A stretch of 64,000 bases of DNA from positions 186,001-250,000 of the forward strand of contig NZ_MVDI01000002.1 of NCBI RefSeq assembly GCF_002939305.1, read 5' to 3'. Source of the DNA: Chroococcidiopsis sp. TS-821 (GTDB taxonomy: Bacteria; Cyanobacteriota; Cyanobacteriia; Cyanobacteriales; Chroococcidiopsidaceae). Positions 36,485-45,364 of the stretch are shown here, in pieces. Position 1 is the stretch's first letter. Every line of letters begins with the position of its first letter. The position numbers and the translations under genes are program-made. The notes under the pieces were generated by a model, which was not told the DNA's origin, ran no database searches, and was given only the letters and a program-made list of their open reading frames with translations.

Positions 36485-36789
36485 TGTCTTTGAGTTACTA
36501 CAACGCAGGAGATGCTTTTGATCTTAATCTGCTTGCTGTTGTCTTGAATGCATCAGGGGGAATAGGGCGATCGCGACAAGCTGTCTTGAAGCTTTAGGAA
36601 AATTTAATATTGTTCTGAAAGCCAGATACAGTTGAGACTATAGCTTGACTCAATTTTGTGTCTCACTCTATTAGGATTGCGCAACAGAAGCGATTCCGCT
36701 ATATTACGCATAACTGATGAGTTATTAGTCTGGATATAAAGTAACCGCGTGCTACTACTTGTCAGTTAATTTAGTGGGTAGCCTAATCT
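36485..36789. other. region between GTPase gene and riboswitch
   Basis: About 305 bp. It must contain the GTPase promoter (minus) and, on the plus strand, the promoter of the riboswitch transcript. No clear -35/-10 pair is called. No ORF is seen. Confidence 0.45.
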
Positions 36790-36915
36790 TCTACGGCTTG
36801 CGTTGAAGAACGGAGGAACCAAAATTTGGGGCGAATCTCAGGATCTGAGAAAGATACCTTCCAATCTTAGCCCGTCAGCTAACTTCGTAGGCAATGGAAG
36901 GAGTACCTGTGGCAT
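36790..36915 (+). ncRNA. c-di-AMP (ydaO-yuaA) riboswitch
   Basis: Aptamer blocks in correct order: CGGAGGAACC (36811-36820), TTTGGGGCGAATC (36825-36837), GCCCGTCAGCTAACTTCGTA (about 36870-36889) and GGAAGGAG (36896-36903). These match the conserved cores of the ydaO-yuaA class, in which bound c-di-AMP usually turns expression of cell-wall, osmotic or potassium genes off. The next plus-strand gene starts about 130 nt downstream at 37044/37047. Edges are approximate. Confidence 0.88.
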
Positions 36916-36995
36916 TAGCTTTATATTTTATATAAGCAATTGTCCTAAGGGTCTCCTCGCAGGTATCCCTGAATCAATATTTGGGTTAACTGCTG

Positions 36996-37038
36996 ACCTC
37001 TCGACCCACCTCGTCCGTCGCTACACGTAAACAGAGGT
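36996..37038 (+). promoter_or_regulatory. possible Shine-Dalgarno-masking helix
   Basis: ACCTCT (36996-37001) is complementary to AGAGGT (37033-37038), which overlaps the ribosome site of the 67 aa gene; a second CACCTC at 37006-37011 could also pair. This may be the expression platform of the riboswitch upstream, acting on translation. Inference from complementarity only. Confidence 0.4.
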
Positions 37039-37043
37039 AAAGG

Positions 37044-37247
37044 ATGATGAACTATTACAAACAGTGGATCTTACTTGCAAAGCAAGAACTCAACGGTATT
37101 GTTGTAGACTACACCGATCCAGAAGGCAATCACTACAGCGAACCATTCTGTTTCCAAACGCTTGATGAAGCAATTAGCTACGGTCAAGCCTGTATTGACC
37201 GCCTCATTCGACTTCGATCGAAATCTGTAATGCAAGCAGAGTCGTAG
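37044..37247 (+). CDS. small hypothetical protein under the c-di-AMP riboswitch
   Basis: 67 aa (66 if the second ATG at 37047 is used; GAGGT lies 8 nt before it). Soluble, with a Tyr/Trp-rich front (NYYKQWILLAKQELNG), a strand-like VVDYTDPEGNHYSE and a helical end. No family recognised. It is the only gene directly downstream of the riboswitch, so its level should follow c-di-AMP. The real target might be the DUF937 gene 200 bp further on. Confidence 0.7.
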   Translation: MMNYYKQWILLAKQELNGIVVDYTDPEGNHYSEPFCFQTLDEAISYGQACIDRLIRLRSKSVMQAES

Positions 37248-37299
37248 TATCTGCACAAGTTCACTAATTCAAGTTTAAGGCTTCTTGCCCCCTTTCACT

Positions 37300-37324
37300 C
37301 TCCCCTAATTCTGGGGGAGATATT
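37300..37324 (+). terminator. weak terminator-like hairpin
   Basis: TCTCCCC (37300-37306) pairs with GGGGAGA (37315-37321), 7 bp, followed by TATTTG. It lies between the riboswitch-linked small gene and the DUF937 gene, and would separate their transcripts if active. Confidence 0.45.
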
Positions 37325-37450
37325 TGCGTTGAGAAGCAATTAAAACAAATTCCCCGTTGCAGATTTCATCAAATTTTCTGCTGTTAGCTAGAGGTCGTCA
37401 GCTTGTTGACTAGGGAAAATTGAAGTCATACATGATGAAAGTATTGACAT

Positions 37451-38002
37451 ATGGGACTTTTTGACCAAATTCTTGGGGCAATCAATAATCCTTCGCAGCA
37501 AGCAAATTCTGGACAGCTAGCTAACATTCTGAATACAGTACAGCAATTAAGCAGTAGCTATCACACAAATCCATCGACAATGCAATCGTTAATGTCGATT
37601 GTAGGTAACTACGTTCGCTCAGGACTACAGCAAAAGCGTTCTAGAGATGGTTACGACCAAACACAAGCGTTTGTCAATCAATACAGCGGCGCATCACCAA
37701 ATCCACAAGCGGTTTCTGGACTGTTTTCTCAAAATCAAATTCAACAACTCGCACAATTTGCTGCCCAGCGCACAGGGTTGAATCCCAATATGATTGTGCA
37801 AATGCTACCTATTTTAGTGCCGATCGTGCTAAATCTATTGCAAAGCGGTAGCCGCGTACAAAATGCGCCAAGTACTAGTACTCAAACGAGTAACCGAAAT
37901 ACTGTATTAGACGCTTTCTTAGATGCCAACGGCGATGGTGAGGTAGATATTGCTGATGCTATACAGCTTGCAGGACGTTATCTCGGTCAATCGCGTTTTT
38001 AA
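37451..38002 (+). CDS. DUF937-like protein with one C-terminal dockerin/EF-type calcium loop
   Basis: 183 aa, no signal peptide. Gln/Asn-rich helical body (MGLFDQILGAINNPSQQ at the start) like DUF937 proteins. Near the end, DANGDGEVDIADAIQLAGRYL (about 158-178) is a single dockerin-type calcium loop: Asp-Asn-Asp-Glu-Asp at the ligand positions, followed by the exiting helix. One copy only, whereas dockerins have two. Role unknown; calcium binding is inferred from the loop. The start ATG has a weak ribosome site. Confidence 0.78.
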   Translation: MGLFDQILGAINNPSQQANSGQLANILNTVQQLSSSYHTNPSTMQSLMSIVGNYVRSGLQQKRSRDGYDQTQAFVNQYSGASPNPQAVSGLFSQNQIQQLAQFAAQRTGLNPNMIVQMLPILVPIVLNLLQSGSRVQNAPSTSTQTSNRNTVLDAFLDANGDGEVDIADAIQLAGRYLGQSRF

Positions 38003-38167
38003 GTTTAAGTAATTTAGTAAACAGCGAGGGGTGAGTAACTGGTGATGAGTGGCTAGTAGTTGGTTTTGAGTTTTGTTCAGGCTGCGAACCGAAGGTATAT
38101 TATAAGAATTTGCTGAAATCAACACTCGACCTAGAGAACTCACAAATCTTGTGCAGCGCTTGCCATA

Positions 38168-39019
38168 CTATCGAAAGGCAATTTGTTCGCCTGCCCAAAG
38201 TTTCATCTGCCGTAGTCCGAAAACGATGGGTTGCTCGATACTTGCTGCAGGCGTTGTTTGACCGTTTTCTGCTACTGTCCACATCTGCCAATGCTCATCG
38301 CCTAATTCACCAACTCGAAAGACAACTCGATCGGGGTCAGTTTGACTCCAGCCAAGTAAAATGGACATGGCATGGTTGTGATACGTTTGTGCTGGCGCTA
38401 GTGTTGTTGTGCGATTTTTGTACCGATGCCAAATCACAGCATAGTCCGATACATCAGACGTATTAAAGAAACCTTCAAATTGACGCGCGAGTAAGCGATC
38501 GCTTGACTGCGACCAACCAATAGGAGACAAAATTGAAATAATTCCTGGAGCGGCTGATTTCCCACGCAGCAACAAATGCATTGCTAATGGCGATGACGCT
38601 TTAACTTCTTGTAACTTCCCGGTGCGCAAGTGTTCTAAAAACATGACACTACTGACCTGACTGCGATAAAGTTCTGGCTGCACTTGCATTTGAATGCGGC
38701 TGTAAGCAGCATACTCGCCATCAGGAGAAAGTAGGGAATGACTGCGGTAATAACGAACTCCCGAACCTTGTTGCGAACTCACATCTTCGTAAGTTTTCAT
38801 TACCCAATTCCAAGGAACAGGATAAGGGCTGTTTAACGGATCGAGAGATACTGATGGCTGATCGCTAGCTTGCTCTTCTGGCGAGATCGCTTCAAACGAC
38901 TGGGCTGACGCCGCCTGAATTGACGTTGCTGCGATCGCTGGCGTCAGTAGCATAGCCATTAACAGCAGCTTAAGGCGTGGCTGCGAGCAAAACCATCCAG
39001 AGAAGAAGTTTCGTAGCAT
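38168..39019 (-). CDS. exported hypothetical protein
   Basis: 283 aa from the ATG at 39019, which gives a signal peptide (KLLLMAMLLTPAIAATSIQA core, ASA/Q cleavage near residue 39). The frame is open to 39100, but that start would bury the signal. Strand-rich mature part with WNWVMKTYEDVSSQQGSG, LSPDGEYAAYSRIQ and SQSSDRLLARQFEGF, which recalls TolB-like or beta-propeller blades. Probably periplasmic. A cyanobacterial family of unknown function. Confidence 0.75.
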   Translation of the reverse strand: MLRNFFSGWFCSQPRLKLLLMAMLLTPAIAATSIQAASAQSFEAISPEEQASDQPSVSLDPLNSPYPVPWNWVMKTYEDVSSQQGSGVRYYRSHSLLSPDGEYAAYSRIQMQVQPELYRSQVSSVMFLEHLRTGKLQEVKASSPLAMHLLLRGKSAAPGIISILSPIGWSQSSDRLLARQFEGFFNTSDVSDYAVIWHRYKNRTTTLAPAQTYHNHAMSILLGWSQTDPDRVVFRVGELGDEHWQMWTVAENGQTTPAASIEQPIVFGLRQMKLWAGEQIAFR

Positions 39020-39247
39020 TTGTACAGTTTTAGGTAGGGCAGTAGCGAGACAGGCGATGTGGCAGTATGCTATTTCAGGTATAACAAGAGAAATAGGCAA
39101 CTGAGAAGACCTATTTCCATTAAATTTTTCTACCGCTTGAGTTGGCTGGATCGAAGTTCACAAATAAAAGTGTCACAAGACTTGTACCTGTGCCTTGGCT
39201 AAACTCTGCGATAGGATAGCCGATATTCGCCTAGCTTGTCGTCTCGA

Positions 39248-40255
39248 ATGAAAGTCGTATTTTTTGGTACTCCTGATTTTGCCGTCCCCACGTTAAAAAA
39301 ATTATTACAACATCCCGCAATTGAAGTCGCGGCGGTTGTTACGCAGCCAGATAAACGTCGCGGACGCGGTAATCAGTTGAGTCCTTCTCCGGTGAAAGCT
39401 TTAGCTTTGCAGCATAACCTTCCTGTATGGCAACCGCAACGGATTAAGAAAGATGCTGAAGTTTTAGCACAATTACGAAAATTATCCGTCGATGTTTTTG
39501 TTGTCGTTGCCTATGGACAAATTCTTTCGCAGGAAATTTTGGATATACCACGTCGAGGTTGTATTAACGTGCATGCTTCGCTCTTGCCGAAGTACCGAGG
39601 TGCTGCGCCGATTCAGTGGTGTCTCTATCATGGCGAAACCGAGACGGGTATTACAACAATGCTGATGGATGCGGGTATGGATACGGGTGCGATGCTACTC
39701 AAAGCCTATACGCCGATTCAGCTACTTGATAACGCCCAAGACTTAGCGCAACGACTTGCCGAAATAGGCGCAGATTTGTTGATAGAAACACTATTTAAGT
39801 GGGAACGCCAAGAAATTCAACCAATTCCGCAAGATGACTCGCAAGCAACTTATGCACCGTTAATTAAAAAGCACGATTACCTTTTAGATTGGTCTAAATC
39901 TGCGATCGCATTACACAACCAAGTGCGCGGCTTTTTTCCCAACTGCGTCACGCACTTTCGCGACGAGTCGTTAAAAGTCATCGCTACGGTTCCCCTTGGC
40001 GCTGCTTATATGTCATTACTACCAGAGTTTAGCTCTCTATATCAGACTTTATCTTTGTCAACTTTGGCGGCGATCGGTGAAGTCGTCAGCATTGCCAAGG
40101 GAATAGGACCAATTATCCAAACAGGCGAAGGACTCTTACTATTACAACAGGTACAACTTGCAGGGAAGCGTCCGCAATCAGGATGGGATTTTGCTAACGG
40201 TAGTCGTTTAATGGTAGGAGAAAAGTTGAGGAGTTACGCTTCGGCAGGTTCGTAA
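39248..40255 (+). CDS. fmt: methionyl-tRNA formyltransferase
   Basis: 335 aa from the ATG at 39248 ([14 protein letters not shown]). Transfers a formyl group from 10-formyl-tetrahydrofolate to initiator Met-tRNA. N-terminal formyltransferase fold with [25 protein letters not shown] and the catalytic [19 protein letters not shown] (Asn, His, and Asp further on in MDAGMDTG), then the C-terminal OB-like domain. Its 3' end overlaps the convergent gene by 22 bp. Confidence 0.95.
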   Translation: MKVVFFGTPDFAVPTLKKLLQHPAIEVAAVVTQPDKRRGRGNQLSPSPVKALALQHNLPVWQPQRIKKDAEVLAQLRKLSVDVFVVVAYGQILSQEILDIPRRGCINVHASLLPKYRGAAPIQWCLYHGETETGITTMLMDAGMDTGAMLLKAYTPIQLLDNAQDLAQRLAEIGADLLIETLFKWERQEIQPIPQDDSQATYAPLIKKHDYLLDWSKSAIALHNQVRGFFPNCVTHFRDESLKVIATVPLGAAYMSLLPEFSSLYQTLSLSTLAAIGEVVSIAKGIGPIIQTGEGLLLLQQVQLAGKRPQSGWDFANGSRLMVGEKLRSYASAGS

Positions 40256-40593
40256 AAGCGACAGCGATCGCACGGTCCTTCAGGATTAACGGCACAGCGA
40301 ATTAATTCAGAATGCGCATTGTAGCGACAGCTAGCATCGCCAATTACCCAACGCCCAGCCACAAGACTTTTTTCACTCGGACGTGGTGCTGATTGTACGT
40401 ATAGTGCAACTTTATGCAAGCGATAGCGTCCCGATCTTAAATGATAGCGGTGGCGGCGCTCTAGGACAGCATAAGTTTTCCCTTCAAGGTCGAGATAGTT
40501 TCCTGGTTGGGGTATCCAATCTAATCTAACGCTACCCAAAGATTGACGTGGGTGCGTCAGAATGATCTCCGTTGGTAGTGAATCTGGCTCCAT
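40234..40593 (-). CDS. conserved cyanobacterial protein (DUF6464-like)
   Basis: 119 aa. Recalled as DUF6464: [28 protein letters not shown] is split over strands, followed by a Cys-rich tail ([30 protein letters not shown]) with four cysteines that could hold a metal. The family name is from memory. It converges with fmt with a 22-bp overlap of coding ends. Confidence 0.72.
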   Translation of the reverse strand: MEPDSLPTEIILTHPRQSLGSVRLDWIPQPGNYLDLEGKTYAVLERRHRYHLRSGRYRLHKVALYVQSAPRPSEKSLVAGRWVIGDASCRYNAHSELIRCAVNPEGPCDRCRFYEPAEA

Positions 40594-40661
40594 AATTTTT
40601 ACTCAATGTAATGCTAACTACATTTGGATGGTATCGCGATCGCGCGGTTTGCGTAGCAAGT

Positions 40662-41237
40662 TTAGAGTAAGCTTAAGGATTCAAACTCAGCTTTGTTGAG
40701 TGCGTGGATAACCAGATCGTTACCAAATTCATCGAACAATCTTTTTTCGTGTTTTAGTCCTATTTTTTCCATAACTCGAATCGACGGTGCATTCACAGCC
40801 AAAGCAACGGTAAACACGCGCTGCATTCCTAACTCAAAAAAGCCCTTATGAATTAAAGCTTTAGCTCCTTCTGTAGCATAACCTTTTCCCCAAGCTGCTT
40901 GACGCAAGCGATATCCTAGCTCAATATCATCGCGATCGGCGAATGCAGGATTAAAGTAAGCTGCGTGTATGGCTGGACGCAAGTAGAACCAACCAATGAA
41001 CGCTTGAGTAGGTTTTTCCACAGCAGCCCAACAACCGTAACCATCGTATAGTTGGTAGTAAGCAAGGTATTGTGGTAACGTTTGCGTCTGAATTGTCGCG
41101 TAATCTGGTGGTCGATCTGCGTCAGGTGTTAAATGAGTGACTTGCGGATCGCTATTAAGTTCAAATAAATTATCTACATCGTCTTCGGTAAATTGTCGCA
41201 AAATCAATCTTTCAGTTTCTAAAAAAATCTTCATCAT
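40662..41237 (-). CDS. GNAT family N-acetyltransferase (RimJ/RimL type)
   Basis: 191 aa from the ATG at 41237. The front ETERLILRQFTEDDVDNLFEL is typical of the RimJ/RimL group, then YRLRQAAWGKGYATEGAKALI carries the acetyl-CoA loop, and NAPSIRVMEKIGL the last helix. Acetylates an amine; target unknown. An upstream in-frame extension to 41387 looks like a membrane helix, but part of it is repeat-derived sequence (TCTGACCCCTGTCCTCTGA-like), so it is rejected. Confidence 0.88.
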   Translation of the reverse strand: MMKIFLETERLILRQFTEDDVDNLFELNSDPQVTHLTPDADRPPDYATIQTQTLPQYLAYYQLYDGYGCWAAVEKPTQAFIGWFYLRPAIHAAYFNPAFADRDDIELGYRLRQAAWGKGYATEGAKALIHKGFFELGMQRVFTVALAVNAPSIRVMEKIGLKHEKRLFDEFGNDLVIHALNKAEFESLSLL

Positions 41238-41360
41238 CAAAGCGCAAGTTAAGGCTGTAATACTTATAGCAACAGCCGATATAGTTAAAACATTATAGAG
41301 GCTTAGCATAAGCCTAACCTCTGATTTCTGACCCCTGTCCTCTGAAATTATGGTGTTGTA

Positions 41361-43841
41361 GTGATAGGAATTGTCATCGTCTCTCACAGTAAACAGCTAG
41401 CAGCAGGAGTGCGGGAACTTGCAGCACAAATGGTTGGCGGTGATGTTGCTTTAGCTGTCGCTGCTGGTATTGACGATCCAAACAATCCACTCGGTACCGA
41501 TGCAATGCAAGTTTATCAAGCGATCGAGTCTGTTTATAGCGACGATGGTGTTATTGTCTTGATGGATTTGGGAAGTGCTTTATTAAGTGCAGAGATGGCG
41601 TTGGAATTCTTGTCAGAAACTCAGCGCAAGAAAATCTATTTGTGCGAAGCACCACTGGTCGAAGGCGCGATCGCTGCAACCATTTCCGCCGCATCCGGAA
41701 ATTCGATTGAACAAGTCATTGCAGAAGCGCGTGGTGCATTAACTGCTAAAGCCGCGCAACTGGGAATTGATGTTATTACCAACAATCAACAAACACCCAC
41801 TAATAACCCGCACGCAGTCCAAATTCAACTGACAGTTGCTAATCGATTAGGTTTGCACGCACGTCCCGCAGCAAGGTTTGTGGCAACAGCAGCCAAATTT
41901 CAAGCGCAAATTCAAGTACGAAACGTTACGAGGAATACAGACTTTGTGAGGGCTGATAGTATCAATCAAGTAGCAACACTAGGAGTGCGTCAGGGACATG
42001 AAATTGCGATCGCGGTTACGGGAATCGATGCAGAAGCGGCTATAGCAGCATTGCAACAATTAGTTGCAGATAACTTTGGTGAAGATGACAGCGATCTCCT
42101 ACCGCCAGTTATTGCTGCAAGTGAGACGGTAGAAGGAGAACTCGTTGGGATTCCTGCGTCTTTGGGAGTTGCGATCGCGCCTGTTTTTCAATATCGTCCG
42201 ACAACTGTTCAAGTTGAAGAATACATTGTTGAGGATACAGCCAGCGAATGGCAAAGGTTACAAACAGCAATTCAAACTGCTACACAAGATTTGCAATCAT
42301 TGCAAAGGGCAAACCAACTCGGCGACGAGGCGGAAATTTTTAGCGCGCATTTACTGATTCTACAAGATCCTGCATTACTCGAACCCGTACGCCAACGAAT
42401 TTTTAGCCATCACCAAAATGCAGAATTTGCCTGGAAAAGTACGATTGATGAGTTAGCACATAACTTTGACACCTTAGACGATGCGTATTTGCAAGAACGC
42501 GCGAATGATATTACTGATGTGGGACAAAGAGTCTTGCGATCGCTACGCGGAATCACAATACCAACAATTGAACTCACGCAACCTAGCATTATAGTTGCAA
42601 CTGATTTAACGCCTTCAGACACCGCGCAGTTAGACACAACAAAAGTGTTAGGAATCTGTACAACGCGGGGTAGTGCAACTTCACATACAGCAATTCTCGC
42701 GCGTAGCCTTGGTATACCCGCCGTCGTGGGCGTTCCAGCCGCAGTTTTACATCTAGCCAATGGGACACTTCTGGCAATTGATGGTACAAATGGCAGAGTT
42801 TGGCTAGAACCGGATACAGATACCATAACAACACTACAAGCTAAACGCGAAGCTAAATTACAAGCGCAACAACACGCGCAAGCTACCGCACATCAACCTG
42901 CAATCACGCGCGATCGCAAGCGCGTGACAATCGCGGCGAATATTGGTAGTGTCGCCGAGGCGAAAATAGCAATCCAAAATGGTGCTGAAGGTGTTGGGTT
43001 ACTCCGCACCGAGTTTCTGTATCTCAATCGCACAACTGCACCTACCGAAGAGGAACAATTCGCAGTTTATCAAGCGATCGCTGAAGTTCTAGACCGCCGC
43101 GCTTTAATCATTCGGACTTTAGATATCGGCGGTGATAAACCACTGCATTATCTCGGATTACACTCAGAACCAAATCCTTTTCTTGGCAAACGCGGTATTC
43201 GGTTTTGTCTAGAAAATCAGGATATCTTTAAAACGCAGTTACGCGCGATTTTACGGGCTAGCTACGGACATCAATTCAAAATTATGTTTCCGATGGTTGC
43301 GACGGTGCAAGAAGTGCAAGCTGCCAAGGAAATTTTAGCCGAAGTGCAAACTCAATTGCGACGAGCAAATATTCCCTTTGATGAGACAATGCAAGTAGGA
43401 ATTATGGTGGAGATTCCGTCTGCTGTTGCGATCGCCGACCAGTTAGCTACTGAAGTTGATTTTTTGAGTATTGGAACGAATGATTTAAGTCAATATATGA
43501 TGGCAGCAGACCGCACAAATTCTCAAGTTGCCATGCTGGCGGATGCTTTACATCCTGCGGTACTACGCTCAATTTGGCAAACGGTACAAGCTGCGCATTC
43601 TTCTGGGATTTGGGTGGGCTTGTGTGGAGAGTTAGCTGCTGATGCTGTGGCTACGCCAATTTTAGTGGGATTGGGGTTAGATGAACTTAGTCTCAATCCG
43701 CAAGCGATACCAATAGTGAAACACGCTATTTCTGAGTTAAATGCAGTTGAAGCGCAAGCGATCGCGCAAAGGGCTTTGAATTTGGATTCAGCGGATCGAG
43801 TTAGAGAGTTGGTGAGTTCGTTAATGCAAAAAGCTCCCTGA
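41361..43841 (+). CDS. dhaM: DhaM-HPr-EI fusion phosphotransferase
   Basis: 826 aa, three PTS modules in one chain. Residues 1-130 are DhaM (EIIA-mannose-like) with phospho-His9 in IVIVSHS; 150-245 are HPr with LGLHARPAARF (His166); from about 260 on is enzyme I with phospho-His442 in GSATSHTAILARSLG and the PEP-binding TIM barrel (EGVGLLRTEFLYL, IMFPMVATVQEV, SIGTNDLSQY, LCGELA). It should take phosphate from PEP, pass it EI to HPr to DhaM, and recharge DhaL-ADP. GTG start at 41361. The dhaK-dhaL pair is 7 kb upstream. In E. coli, DhaM is fused in a similar but shorter form. Confidence 0.93.
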   Translation: MIGIVIVSHSKQLAAGVRELAAQMVGGDVALAVAAGIDDPNNPLGTDAMQVYQAIESVYSDDGVIVLMDLGSALLSAEMALEFLSETQRKKIYLCEAPLVEGAIAATISAASGNSIEQVIAEARGALTAKAAQLGIDVITNNQQTPTNNPHAVQIQLTVANRLGLHARPAARFVATAAKFQAQIQVRNVTRNTDFVRADSINQVATLGVRQGHEIAIAVTGIDAEAAIAALQQLVADNFGEDDSDLLPPVIAASETVEGELVGIPASLGVAIAPVFQYRPTTVQVEEYIVEDTASEWQRLQTAIQTATQDLQSLQRANQLGDEAEIFSAHLLILQDPALLEPVRQRIFSHHQNAEFAWKSTIDELAHNFDTLDDAYLQERANDITDVGQRVLRSLRGITIPTIELTQPSIIVATDLTPSDTAQLDTTKVLGICTTRGSATSHTAILARSLGIPAVVGVPAAVLHLANGTLLAIDGTNGRVWLEPDTDTITTLQAKREAKLQAQQHAQATAHQPAITRDRKRVTIAANIGSVAEAKIAIQNGAEGVGLLRTEFLYLNRTTAPTEEEQFAVYQAIAEVLDRRALIIRTLDIGGDKPLHYLGLHSEPNPFLGKRGIRFCLENQDIFKTQLRAILRASYGHQFKIMFPMVATVQEVQAAKEILAEVQTQLRRANIPFDETMQVGIMVEIPSAVAIADQLATEVDFLSIGTNDLSQYMMAADRTNSQVAMLADALHPAVLRSIWQTVQAAHSSGIWVGLCGELAADAVATPILVGLGLDELSLNPQAIPIVKHAISELNAVEAQAIAQRALNLDSADRVRELVSSLMQKAP

Positions 43842-43847
43842 CTCCTA

Positions 43848-44351
43848 CTAATTCACAGTTGCTTGTTGTAACACGGCTTCAGGGGAAACGCCTACTGTTA
43901 TTTGCCCATCATACAAACTTCCAGTAACTCGTTGCTGAAAACGCGCTAGCGCCAGTTGATAGCCAATATCTGATAGAGGAACATACCCAACAAACGGAAC
44001 CCAGTTTTTCATGTTGTTCAAGTAGTCTTGGACAAAAGCAACAAGCTGCGGTTTCTTAGCAATAGAGTCGGTATTGATGTAAAGAAACAGCGGACGAGTC
44101 AGTGGCTTATAGGTTGCTGAACGCACTGCATCTACTGTGGGATAAACTGGATCTTTGCCACTATCAACAGCGATCTCTTTCAGTGTTTCCCAGTTTTGCA
44201 CGTAGTGACCTAATCCAAAAAAGGCTAATGCTTCTGGGTCATTTTGTACTTGTTCAACTAAAAAATCGACATCTTCGCTACCTACATAATCAGTACGGCT
44301 AGTACCTCTGCCAACAATGCCCAATAGCAGTATGTAGGATATCCTTAGCAC
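43848..44351 (-). pseudogene. PstS-like phosphate-binding protein, 5'-truncated
   Basis: Only the C-terminal half is present. From about codon 12, VGRGTSRTDYVGSEDVDFLV, then DPEALAFFGLGHYVQN and YKPLTRPLFLYINTDS match the second lobe of PstS/SphX-like binding proteins. The signal peptide and first lobe are absent; the front codons overlap the end of the transporter fragment in another frame. Not functional as it stands. See the joined gene at 44299-45054. Confidence 0.8.
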
Positions 44352-45054
44352 GTCCTACGATGAGACGCTTGAGTAATTTGCCTACATAGTAAATAGACAC
44401 AAAAATCAAGACAACTCCAATAAGAATTTGTAAAATACCATCAAACGGAGAAGGTAAAAATTCAGTGCTGCCGGTAATAATACTTGCTACTGGTTTTGTC
44501 AAAACTGCAATAAAGTTAGCATCTTTCATGCTTAATGAAGCATCGCTTAAAAATAATCCTGCGGTTGCTAAACTCAGCCGTTCTAAAGGATGAAATAAAA
44601 TTTCTAAGGGCAAAAACATAGCTACTGCTAGTAAGTTAAACATATCAAGAACAGTCGCAGCTGAAAAAGCACGTCTAAATTCTGCTTTATCGCCTACGTG
44701 TCCAATACTTACTAAAGTATTTGTTACTGACGTCCCAATATTTGCCCCCATAATAATAGGAATCGCTGTTAGTACAGGTAATCCGCCAGCTACTAAGCCT
44801 ACGACAATTGAGGTAGTTGTACTAGAAGATTGAATTAACGCAGTAGCCACGATACCGACAATAAGCCCTAAAAAAGGATTGGTTGCAAAGGCGAATAATT
44901 CTTTTGCTTGGTCGCCAACAGCAGCTTTAAATCCTGCACCTATAACTCCAACTGCAACAATTAATAAGTAAATTAGTGCAATAACGCTCAGCCAGCTAAC
45001 AAAATTCCTACCACTTCTAGCCTTTGGTACAGTGGGTGTAGAGGCTGTACTCAT
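44299..45054 (-). pseudogene. sodium/phosphate cotransporter (NptA type), 3'-truncated
   Basis: Intact front of a Na+/Pi cotransporter family protein: helices around residues 20-40 and 60-85, the QSSSTTTSIVVGLVAGG repeat-1 signature near residue 75, and IIMGANIGTSVTNT near 100. It runs into GRAKDILHTAIG, which in relatives is followed by RGP and the second QSSSTTT repeat. Here it hits a stop 7 codons later. The second half is gone, and the sequence after 44330 belongs to a PstS-like gene. One of two inverted repeats needed for transport is missing. Confidence 0.8.
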
Positions 45055-45364
45055 TAATGTCTCCTAAATATTTAATAAAGATTGATGAATTACCCTTTTA
45101 CTGATTTTTGTAAGGTTAAAATCAGATCTTTAAAACTTAATATTTATACCTTAAGTGCGCAATTATTAATCACAGACAACTATTTGTTACCAAAAGATGA
45201 CACCCTCACGAGTAAGTTACTAATCTAAGATTAGGAATAAATTATTGTTTATTTAAACTTTAGCTGAAATCTTTACTAAATAAGCTTTAAAGTTTACTTG
45301 ATAAAAGGTTTGCTAGTACACAAAAAATAGTTTTTAATTGTCAATTTAGAAGATATAAAAAATA
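45055..45364. other. AT-rich intergenic region
   Basis: About 310 bp between the transporter fragment and the pyrF-pyrE fusion, both on the minus strand. Very AT-rich, no ORF, no clear motif. Probably the promoter region of the transporter. Confidence 0.45.

Noticed and set aside
36803-37030. 75-aa plus-strand frame
   Set aside because: Coincides with the c-di-AMP aptamer; the open frame is incidental to the RNA.
38110-38466. 118-aa plus-strand frame
   Set aside because: Lies opposite the better-supported exported protein at 38168-39019, which has a signal peptide and typical codons.
41238-41387. N-terminal membrane-helix extension of the RimJ/RimL-type gene
   Set aside because: It is partly built from a common cyanobacterial repeat and family members start at ETERL.
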